64,000 nt of DNA from Chrysaora quinquecirrha (lineage: Eukaryota > Cnidaria > Scyphozoa > Semaeostomeae > Pelagiidae), in assembly GCA_014526335.1 (NCBI GenBank), contig JACTAT010000137.1, positions 658,352 to 722,351 of the forward strand. The letters are read 5' to 3'. The position numbers and the translations under genes are program-made. The notes under the pieces are model-generated. The model ran no database searches, was not told the DNA's origin, and was given only the letters and a program-made list of their open reading frames with translations. This document shows, piece by piece, positions 46,601 to 58,600 of this stretch. Numbering within the stretch: position 1 is the stretch's first letter; each line of letters opens with the position of its first letter.

Positions 46601-49600
46601 AAAATTTTTGTATGCTTCATGCAATGATGCTTAATGGAAGGGGAGGTGGTGAAAAGTCTGGTCCAGAGGTTCAGTCTTCCAAAGGCCTCAATATTGTATA
46701 TTGAAGAGAATTTGCATATCTAACTGTTAATATTTTAATGCAATATGAATCTTAATGATTACAAATACAGTGTACTGCTAAAGTCTTTTCCCCTCAAATT
46801 AACAGTATATAAGATGAAGCTACAGGCCTTAAAATTGCGTTGAAAAGAAAAAAAACATTTGAAAACACATTGTGATTCAGGTGTGGCAGTAAAAATGCCA
46901 ATTTCCCTTTGCAGTAAAATGCCTTGTTTCTTTTATAGTATTGCTTAGAGGATGAGTCGCTTGTAGATGCTGCCAGAAATTGTAACCCTTCAAACAGCTC
47001 GATGGTAATTTTTGATGCCAGATCAATGCTAGCTGCTGGAGGTAATAAACTTAAGGTATGTCACTTGAAAATAAAGTCTACAAGAATTATCGTCCTAATT
47101 GACGCTTCCCCGTCTTGTCCCCGTCGGGACGGCGATGTTCATATTTCCATATAATCATAGGTGACGAAAACGGTGGAGGAACAGAAAAATCCTCAGGGAG
47201 TTGTTGAGAACCCACAGCGATGATATGGGAAAAAGCTTTTAAAGCATGTCCTCGTCACAGCCGTCGACAGCAATGACAAAAACATGTTCCCATATTAAAA
47301 TTCATGTTTCCATTACACTGTAAGAGATAGGGATGCGAGGGAGTCGCAAAAACATATAAAACCAATTTCAACTATTTCTGACCCCTTGTTGAGTTTAGCG
47401 CTTGGCTTGGTTCGATTTGAGCCCTGGGCGTATTTCTGTTGGACACTGCAATATAGCTACCTTTACCCTTAGCATATTTTTTACTTCAGTAAAGAAAATT
47501 CGGGTTTTAAAGATTCAAATAACTTGTTTGAAACGTAATTCATCTGCGCACTCTCCTCTAGGCCCGTTTTACACTTAGTTCACAATTTTCGTATACGACA
47601 AGGTACTGTTTACATCACAACACAGCTATTATAGTGAAAACCATTTCGCTTTGTGGTTGATTTGCTAATCATTCCACTGAGATCAGCTGTTGACATTCTT
47701 TTTTGAGTGAGGATTAACTATTTAAATTTTCATTTTTACAGTACAGTACAGTACGGTGCAAATGAGTCCATCTGATCTGAAAGTCAAGAAAGATGCAGTG
47801 ATAAGCTATCGAGTATGGTGTAAAGCCCTGGCCAAAACTATCAAAAATTGTTGGTCAAACATTAGAGTTTGTTTAACAAGCAATGTCTGATCGTTAGGCC
47901 ACGTCACAAACATTGCTTGACAAGCAAAAATAATAATAAGAAGAAAAGACCACGCAACGTACTGCTTGCTTTAAAGAAATATTGATTTTCATGCTGCGAA
48001 GACGTGAATATAAAATGAAATATAAGCAGGAACAATGCGTCGCAAGAGAGACGAAAGAAAACTAAGTCTTTTAAATACTAATATTTCGCCTTGCCAAGCA
48101 AGGCTTCTCCAGAGTATGCCAAAATAAGCTTTATTTTTTGTGCGATGTTTCTGAATTACTTCAAAACATTTTTTGCTTGACGCAAACAATGCTTGCAGAC
48201 AGTGTTTTTCGACATGGCAAAACGGTCAAACATATCATGTGGTCAAAGGCCTAAGCATATTATTTGAATTTCTCAGCGATTTGAAAGCAATGGCGCTCCG
48301 AAAGCTATCCGGTTTAATGTAAGAGGAACGGAAAGTGTTTTACATAGGCACTGAATGCATTTTCGATCTTTTTCCAGGGTAAAGGTACAGAAGACGTCAA
48401 TAGATACCGCGATTGTAAGCTTCTTTTCTTGGATATTGCAAATATTCACGCAATGAGAGATAGCATTGACAAACTTCAGTTTGTTTGTGAAGGAACAGCG
48501 GAGAATAAATGGTTATCGCAGCTTGAATCAACCCAATGGCTCACTCATATTAGCAATGTCATGCGAGTAAGTACATACGTACTGTTTAATGCTTTTATTT
48601 TGCATTTATGATAACAAAAAGGGAAGCAACGAGGAGTTTCTCAATCAAGTGCTAAACGTGCTGGATGTGCCAGTCTAACACCTTAGGTTTGTTTCACACC
48701 TTAGGTTTGTCGAATCATGCTGCAGCGCACAAACTGAAATTTAGTTCGACTGTGGCTCAACTCGGTATGCCATTATTTCATAAGGCATATTTTCCACAAG
48801 CCCCATTCACCTAACCAGGGCTTCTCCTAAGACGACATTTTTAATGAAAACCGATGAATTTCATTCAGAAGAGCGGCACAGTGTGGGGCGAGTGGTTTTG
48901 GTTTCATAAACCGCTCTAGGTGAACCTTGTCAAGGGACCTTTAACATATGGTAGGAATAAGTCGAACGGAGTATGGAATTGGTAAGCAGGCCTTACGTTC
49001 CCTAGGGCCTAAACCTTATGCGTGTTAAGCCTCTCCGAACCGTTAGCGCTTTTTCTAGCTTTTCAGAAGCCTGAAGCCATTTATGTAACTCATTTGCTAT
49101 GTCCAATTTCAATTATTTCTCACTTATCTGGATGTTCTGTGGAAAAATACCGACAAAGAAATTCGTTCAATTCATAAACACGCTCTGAGAGTGTTGCAAA
49201 ATCATTCTAACTTCACCTTCGAAGAACTCTTCACACATAAACTTGATAATCCTTATGCCATTCGTGTACAATTTGCAATATTATTTGTAACATAAAACTT
49301 GTTTCTTGATATGCACCCTCAGCAGTTGAGTATACCTTATCAAGGAGACTCAAACTGAATAAAATAAAGAGAATAAATCTAAGAAAACTTTGTCAAATTT
49401 CTGACAATGTCTGATATGGTGTAATGGGTCCAGAATAAAGCGGATCAGTTTGAATGCTTGTCGCAAGCAAAGAATGTATGATGAGTAATGACTTGCAAAG
49501 TGGCCAAACGGCCAAACATTTCAAAGAAAGTTTCAAATTTTTTGACCAACAAGGTTTGATAGTGTTTGAAATTTCGACCTTTTTTATTGGATCTCACATG

Positions 49601-52600
49601 AACTTAAAAATTCCGTATCACATTTCACATCTCTTCAACAATGAGCATTTTAACAATAGTCTCTCTCTGAATTTTAGGGTGCTGCTCTGGTTGCTCATTA
49701 TGTCAGCGAGAAGGGAACCTCTGTTCTTGTTCATTGCTCTGATGGTTGGGATCGAACTCCTCAGCTAACTTCACTGGCACAGATTTTACTCGATCCATAT
49801 TATAGAACGTTTGACGGATTCAAGGTTTGTGAAACTAATGCAAGTTTCTTGAAATATTCCTTTAATCTTGCAGGTCTTCAAAACAATGTTTTTACACACA
49901 TTACCAGTATAATCCCTTTATAACCACCACTCAAAGAAATAAAGTTGCTCTAAAACCTCTAAAACCTGATTTGTTCAGACATGTACAAATACACTCTTTT
50001 TTTAATAAGCAACTTGACTACCGGTTCAGCCCTCGAAGTTACTTAACGTATCTGGTCTTTCAGCCCTCACAGAATGACTGGGTACCCCCTCAAAACTCTT
50101 TTTCTGGCTCCTTTCAAGCTGTTCAATTGACAAGTTTGCAATGATGTATTGTATAAAAATAGGGATTTCAACCAAAATTTTGAGCAAATATCAGCCCTTA
50201 GTTGCTTATTGACTAGTTGCTTATTAAAAAAAGTGTACGCCATCCCAGAAGGTGCCAGCAAAACACTTTTGAAGGTTTTTTATAAAACCATAAGTTGTTG
50301 GTTTTTCTTAAAACCTTAAGTTAGGGATTTTCTTGTAATAAACGATTGGATAGACTGTACCGTTCAATGGTGCTTGGATTCACAGTACAAAAGAGGATGG
50401 CCCGTTTACAAAGTCTCTAACATACTTTGCTTTACAAGACACCAATTTTTGAGGACCTGTCAAGTACCTAATAACAAACGGGATCAAATTGTACGTAAAG
50501 CTTTTTCATAAGCCTCAGTGTATGAGAGATCAGAGACAGGCCGAAACGATTGATTACGAAGGAACCAATGCTCAGTTTTACTTCGTCGCAGGGCCATCGC
50601 AGGTTATGGTACTGTGGGGGGCTAATTTGCACAGCACTGGTTTATGGATTATTCAGAAGTTCTGTTGTTATTCCTATTATTTTACAAAGAATCCCCTCCC
50701 GAGAAAACTTTTCTTCCTACCACAATGCTTCGTATTATATGGTCGATATATCTGTTGACCGTCGCCGTATCCGCTGTAGTCAGTTGTTACGATCTATTTG
50801 TGGTGTATCATATTCTGAGTTATGACAGAGGAAAAAGCTTAAGTATTTTTTAATTTTTCACTTTTTGTTGCAATTTCTGAAGCTTGTTTTGGTAACCTGT
50901 CTCGGAACGTATTTTCGTGTTTCATAATGTTGTTTACCCTATTTGAGTACTAAAAATTATTTTATTGACAATTGTTGGACTTTTGTACCGTCAAAAGATT
51001 GATGCCCGTTTACCTCTGAAGAGTGTTAAACGAAAATCCGATCCAGGGCAGTTGCTTCATGTTGCTGCAGCCAGGGCCAGCATTTGTCCAAGGCCTCAAA
51101 AGCTTCGACAGGCAATTATGCAACAACACAGATTATTCTTGATTTCAAGGTGCTGCATTACTTATTACTTATGGCGGGCGACTAGGCCATTTACTGGTTT
51201 GAAATAAAATTGCTTCTTCCCTATCTTAATCTTTTCTAATTCCTGTATTTGTAAATTATTTATAGGCGATCTTCTGTGTATTTTTGGAACCAAAGTTTTC
51301 ATGCCCTTCCGCGGCTGTCCACGGCCTAGCCAAGCTTCATGTTCGTTCGTACTGCTACTGCGTGCTGTGGATAAATTAGTCTTTTCCAGATTCTACCAAC
51401 CGCCTTAAATCTGCATTTTAACGTCATACCTGAACTCATAGAAGATATTTTAGAATATCTTTCGTTTTCCTCGTCTTCTCTTCCAAGGCTAAGGGGTATG
51501 TAACATTAGCGTAGTTTCACAAACACATTGCTTCACCATTTTGAAATTTGAAAACTTTAGAACGGAAATTCATGTGATCAGTTAAAAATCTATCCAATCA
51601 AATCACGATAAACTGCCTGCTGAGTCAACAGTTTTAAAGATTTGGGTATACCCAAACTATTTACCATGACTCAATGCCTTTAATACAAGTTATGAACAAT
51701 CTGAAATTTAAATCCAAGAGTTCTTCGGATAATCTGTTATTCGATCGGAAATGATTTTCGAGACTTATTCGGTTAATCGAGTTCTGTTTAACAAGGATGC
51801 ACTGCATGTATTTGTTGGTTTCTTTGTTACTTTAGAGATATTAACATAGTTATTTTGTTGCAGGTTCTTGTAGAAAAAGACTGGATATCATTTGGTCATC
51901 GATTCAGGGACAGGTTGGGTGATCCAGGGTGTCCTAATCAAAGATCTCCCGTATTTCTGCAGTTCTTAGAATGCGTCTGGCAGGTAAGTTCTTTAGAGTG
52001 TTTTTGTCTGTTTTTCACTTCATTTGTTAAAGGTTAGTCTTCAAAACAGTATGAATGGTACCGTATTAGACATGATAGTCACCACTTATCATGACAAGCC
52101 TTTGATCTGTAGTAGGGCAACGTTTCGGGAGAGATCCGTCTCCCATCATCGGGCAATGAGAAATGTGGTTTCTTTCCTATTTATTGCAAAGACGGATCTC
52201 TCCCAAAACGTTGCCCTATTAAATATCAAAGGCTTGTCATGACAAGTGGTGACTATCATGTCTAATAAAGTGTCAGAAACAGCCTTGATAAGTCTGAATA
52301 TATTTACTCAGTATGAATGGTAGTTTTAGACTTGAAACATACACGCTTTTTGTTTCGTAAAGAACCTAGCTCAATGTCAACTTTCTAAAGTTCCTTATTT
52401 TTGGACCCCTTGATTCAAAGATGGTGCCATAAGTTTCTTAATTTTAACAGCATATTTAGTGTCGTGGCTATCATAAAGAGACACTTGTATGTGAGCAAAG
52501 CTGGAAACTACTCAATGAAGCATTCGATACATGCGTAACGCACAATTTATGCGAGCTTTGACTGCAAATGAATGTAAACGGCTTCATTATTCTTGATTGT

Positions 52601-55600
52601 TTGAAATGATAAAAATATTCAAAACTGAAAAGTTCCTTAGCGATTTTGTCGTTAGTAGTATGAGTTCTTTAAGCTTATGTAGGTTCCTTAAAGTGGTTCT
52701 TATAAAGTGGTTCTTTACCATTGGCGTAGCTAGACATCCAACATCGGAGGGGTAAAAAGGCATGATCTTAATAAGGGCGTGACTTAAAGAACAAATAACT
52801 AAGTCTTACCCTGCAAAAGTTTTACATCAGGTTTAGCCTATATACAAAGCCTATATTGGCAATGATTGGGGGGCTGCCCCCGTACTCCTCGTCCGCAACG
52901 CTACTGTTTTTTACAAAAAGGGTGTATTTACGCAAACGCAAACTTTAATATTGTCAATACCAATAAGTAGAAGGTAAGAGGTAAGTTGAAAAAGAAAATG
53001 CGAAGCAAGAATTATGGGCTTATTCCATTATAAGAGACTTACAGAGAAGTATTGTAAATCCTCGAATAAGCACCCGGGGGATTATTTACCAAAATGAATT
53101 TTACGGTTTGGGCCTATTTGAGAGGAGAGCTTCATCGAAGGGAGGGCTTATTCGAGGGAGAGTGCTTATTTAAACTTTCAATAGTTCCAGTGTTTTCGAC
53201 AAAATAGCAGAGAGAAAAAGGTGACTTATCTGTGTTCTTGGGTTAGTCGAGGGGGAGGGGACCTATGTGCAAAAATGAGTTTGTAGCTATGTAAGGGCTT
53301 ATCCATCAAATTTTGTATGTAAGGGCTCTTCCAAAGGGGGCTTTTTTGGAAGTGGGATCTTATTCGAGGATTTACGGTAACCAGAATGTGAGTTAATGAT
53401 TTTTTGGAATTAATTTACCATGGATAACTTTTCATTGGATACAAAAGAATATGGTCTCAGAATCATGAAATGCAGATGTTGCAATGCTATGTCTTGCATC
53501 TGTGATCTCTAGTTGGATTTGCCTAAGGATTAACAAACCCCTATAATACTAGAATTTGTCTTGAAGGCTTTGGGAATTGTTATTTCGCCTTTGCGTGCCA
53601 CTATAGTGACTTGTTTTGCTTAATTTTCTTAAAGAAGCCTTATTATCTATTTGCAGATGATGCAACAATTTCCAAATGCCTTTGAATTCACTAACGGATA
53701 TATACTAACTATAGCGGAACATATCAACTCTGGATGGTAAGCCATGTTGTTTTATGCCTCTTGCACAAAGTATTTATCGCTTTAAGATTAAGAAAAATGA
53801 AACTTCTTTGCCTTGTGAACTGAAAAGCATCGTTGTCGGTTTGGTGTATTAATACTTCAGTTTTTTGGAACCAATTTTGCTCGAAGAAATTCTTTCGATC
53901 GTGGACGAAAACTTTTTATGTTCGAAGAATTTCGAACATATTGGTGTGGGTGGCGTGTCACTAACTAACTAACTAACTAACCAACGCTTGAACAATGGAA
54001 TACGTGTAACAATAGTATAAGCATCTCAATAATGCCATTAGGGCCATTGTCTCGGTCATGTAAATGACAATGCGGACGCAAAAAAATCTGATGCGTAATT
54101 TTGTGAAATAAACGATAAATTAAACTGGCTGGTAGTCCTTCATAATAGATTAAATATATTTGAATAAATAATTTTACGTTATAAGCATTAATAGAAACAA
54201 GAATTATGGATAAAGAAGACCTTGTTCTCAAATCTCATGGAACGTGCGGAATCTTAGAGACAACGAAAGAACGACTTCAAAAATGGGATAAAGCTATAAC
54301 TGAAAGATATACCAATCTAGAGAAATTTAAATCGAAGAGAAATATCAAAATAGAATGGAGCAGAGAAGAGGATAAATGTACTATAAAGATAAATAAAGTT
54401 GGTCCAACAGGAGAAAAGTCTAGAGAAAAGCAGACTCACACGATAACTTTATACAGAGGTGAAAACGCCAGAAAATTCATGATCCAGTCAAAGGAAATTT
54501 GCAATTGGAAAACATGGGAATTTCAAAATATAAAAGATCTGGTTGATGGAAAGAAATCCTATGCTCAAATCGTTTGGAACGAAAAATGGTTAGACATTTC
54601 TCCCAAACTAATATCTGAAGATTTATTGGTTCAACAAACCCCAGAAAAAGCTTCCGAATCATTAATAGAAATAAACACACCAAAAATATCAAAAGAGAGA
54701 AAAAAAGAAATTCTAATAAAAGCTGAGAAAAGTTTACAGAAGCTCAACAAAGCCAAAGAAATTGAGCAAGAAAAGATATATTCGATGCTAAAAGCTCTCG
54801 AAAATGAAATAATGAAGCTCCAGAATGAAAACAAATATCTGAATGCTGAACTACACTCAGTGAAAACAAAATTACAAGAATATGAAAAAAGCTTCAAAAA
54901 TCCAGATATTAAAACCAAAGAAAATGAGATCAAACTTCTAACTGAAAAAGTAGATGAAATGCATCAAAATATGGTGAAGATCGACAAGAAGATGGACACG
55001 GCAGTGCTACAACCAGAAAATATGACAAAAATAAATGGTGAGCTATTGATTTTTAGAGAAGAAATAGATAAACTTATTAAAGAAAACAACAAAAGTTTTA
55101 AGCAGTTTACAGATAAGTCAAATGATAGTCAAAATCAAGCTAGTGAGTATTTAAATACAAAATTAGACATGCTCAATGTTTCTACAAAAAAGGAATTTCA
55201 TCGTTTCGACACAAGCATGGCAAATTTGAATAAGGAAATTGAGGATCTGCGTCAAAGCTTTTCGGAAAGGTCGAATTTGGAGATCTGCCCGCCATCAACA
55301 GCTGCTTATGTCAATCCCTCAGAAAAGCCGAATAAAGAATCAAATCTAAATGATACACCAATGTCTCGAGACACTCAAGATGACTCAGATGAGGAGTGTG
55401 ATATCCTGCTAATAGGCGATTCAATCATCAAGGGCGTTGACCCAGCCAAATTCTTTCCAAGAAAAATCACGATATCACAGTGTTTCAGGGGTGGTAAAAT
55501 TAAAGACCTAACAAACTATTTTTCGAGCTCAGACTTGAAAATTAAAGAGCGTATAATTATTCATGTGGGCAGTAATGATATAGCCCAGGCTGTTAACATT

Positions 55601-58600
55601 GACGAAATGCTTCAAGAAATGGAAAACTTAATTTCCTCAATCAAAACCAAATATTCCAACGTAGAAGTAGCCATTTCAATGATTTTACCCAGGCTTAATA
55701 ATTTTGAATTCGATCTTAAATATAAGAAGATGAATCAAGGCTTGAGAAAAATGGCCAGGGAAAATAACATTAGATACATAAACCATTTCGATATAGAAGG
55801 AAATAGAGGAGCTTTTGTATATGATGGAATACATCTATCCAACTTGGGTACTAAAATCCTGGTCCGGGAAATCAAAGATGTCATTTTACAAAGAAAACAG
55901 CCTCATGCCAAACGTCAACCGCAGCATGAAAGACAAATCTATCATCCACATCAGGCTCAACAAACACCAAAACGGACAGAAGAGTTTCAACAACATCAAC
56001 AACAGCAAACACAATTTCTGCAACAACAACATCATCCATTATTTCTTCAACAACTACAACCACAGATACCAATACAACCGCAACCTCAGTTTCAGCCAGT
56101 GCCTCAACAACAGCCGCTACAGCCATGGCAACAACAGATCTGGCCTGTGATAATGCAACAACCACAGCAACCAAATCACACATATGAAAGAGCAGATCCA
56201 AAGTCTTTCCAAATAGGTGACTACCAGCCAGTCCATGGGCATAGATGGTAGGTAAACGTAAAACTCTCATTTAACATCCAAAGCAATAACTTCTTTAAAT
56301 TTACCATCGAGAGATATTATTGATAAACTTTGCATTAATGTACTTAATGTAAATGGTCTTAAAAATAAATTAACGGATCCCGATTTCGTTAACGAGCATT
56401 TCCATAATTCGAAATTCAACTTTTTCATAGAGACTTTTACTAATGAAGTTGATTCAGGACTTGATGTTAAAAACTTCACAGGTTACCATTCTTTTCGAGA
56501 AACAAAAAGCAAAAACTCGAAAAGAGCCTCGGGTGGCATTGCAGCATATATTCCTGATAAGTTTAAAATATGATAGAAATATTGAAAAGTGATCATGAAG
56601 ATCTGTTATGGATCAGATTCAAAAAAGAACATTTGATGACAAATAAAGATATCTATTTTTGTGTAGTTTATATAAAACCTGAAAATTCAACAAGCGCATA
56701 TAAGTCCTTAGACACTTTTCAGATCTTAGAGAAAGAAGTTATCTTCTTTTCAAATCTTGGTCATATAGTATTAGGAGGTGATTTTAATAGCAGAGTAGGT
56801 AACTTGTATGATTATGTAGAACAGGACACAAATCTATTTGGAGACGGTGACCCTGACCAACAATTAGACTTGACAAAAAATACTAGAGTTTCTAAAGATC
56901 AAACAATTAATGTAGCTGGACGAACTCTGATAGATGTATGTCTAACGCACCACTTAAAAATTGTTAATGGAAGAACCTTAGGCGACCTAACAGGTAAATA
57001 CACGTGCTTTAAATATAACGGTACAAGTACAGTTGACTATATTTTGTGTAGTGAAAGTCTATTTAAAAAAATTAATAGATTTAAAGTGAAACCGTTGACG
57101 ATATATTCCGATCATTGTCAATTATGTCTTGAATTAGACATTGAAATCAAAAATAAGAATATCATAAAACAGCCTCAAACCAATAAAATTAGAACTCCTA
57201 TCAAACAAAAATACATATGGAACTCTGACTCAGAATGTAAATTAAAGAATTATCTTACAGATGAAGTCTTATTGGATTTAAAAACTCAAATTGAGCATGA
57301 ATCAGATATAAATGAAAAAGTAAATACTCTTAACGATTTACTAGAAAAGGCATCCAATAATTGTTTAATGAAACTTAAAACATTTAAAAATGGCTATCTT
57401 GAAAACCTGGAATGTGGAATATTGGAATGGAATATTGGAATATTGGAATGGAATATTGGAATGTCCAAAACTCGCAAATTCGACATTAATTCTTGGTTTC
57501 GAGGCAGTTTCGAGAAAATTCGACATTCCAATATTCCAATATTCCAATATTCCAATATTCCAATATTCCAGTATTCCAATATTCCAATATTCCAATATTC
57601 CAATATTCCAGTATTCCAATATTCCAATATTCCAATATTCTAATATTCCAATGAGACTCATAGAATTAGAAGATTTACCTGTCTAGACATTAATAAGTGG
57701 AATCGGCTACCGCAGACGCAACACAAAACCTTTCACAATAGAAGTAAATATTTTAAAACTTTAAGACTTTGTAAAGGTTTCTGTTTGACCTAGAGTGATT
57801 GTTAGATCAGATGATGCTCGTCTATACTTTACATCGAGGGGCAATTCACTTCTTGAAAGTATCGTACACCTTTGCTGGAAGTCCTATTGTTTTCTCGGAA
57901 GTCCCTTGATATTCCTTATGTTTTAATGGAAATCCCGTACGCCTTTTTGCAGAGTGAAATGCCCCTCGCTCTACATCATCTGATCTAACAATCACTCTAG
58001 GTCCAACAAAAACCATCACAACAGTTGGTTCTCCAACGTTCCTGTCCTATCTGCACTTTCTCCAATGTTCCAGCACGTTTTCATGTCATTTTCCGCAATT
58101 TCCCGACGTTTACTACAGTTCCCCCGCCTTCCAATGCCGTTCTCCGTCGTTCCCCGCGGTTCCCATGCAGCCGCTCGCCGTTATCCCGTTTTGTTTTACT
58201 TCTTTGCCAATTCGGCTTCGCCAATTTGTATTTGGGTATTAGATCGTGCATTATGTTAGTTTACTAAACTTAACTTAAAACTTTATTGGGATGCACGTTT
58301 GCGAAAGTTATACCTTCGTGTGTGAAGTTCTTCGGCCAAATTAGACTACTTCAAACTATTATCGTATGCATATCAATAATGTTCTTTTCGAAAAAATGAA
58401 AAGGGCAGCTTTATTTCACCTAAACTGAGTTTTCGCTTAAGCTAGAAAGACTGTAGACAATCTTTATACTTTATGCCGGTTAGAGCCGAGGTTTTAACCG
58501 GAGTTAATGCCACCAGGAGAATTAATGTTGCAGTTCTTATTTAGGGGGGGCTATTAAGTCCCCCCCCGGGGATGCCTACTCGCTGCCCATCTATTTTATT

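Noticed and set aside
50489..51207. Cluster of overlapping plus-strand frames in myotubularin intron 12
   Set aside because: Frames of 64-91 codons with no domain and no consistent splicing. They could be remnants of a transposon, but no terminal repeats are visible.
54206..56251. The 681-aa coiled-coil/esterase frame as a host gene
   Set aside because: It is followed directly by endonuclease and reverse-transcriptase sequence in the same orientation, the standard layout of a CR1/L2-type LINE.
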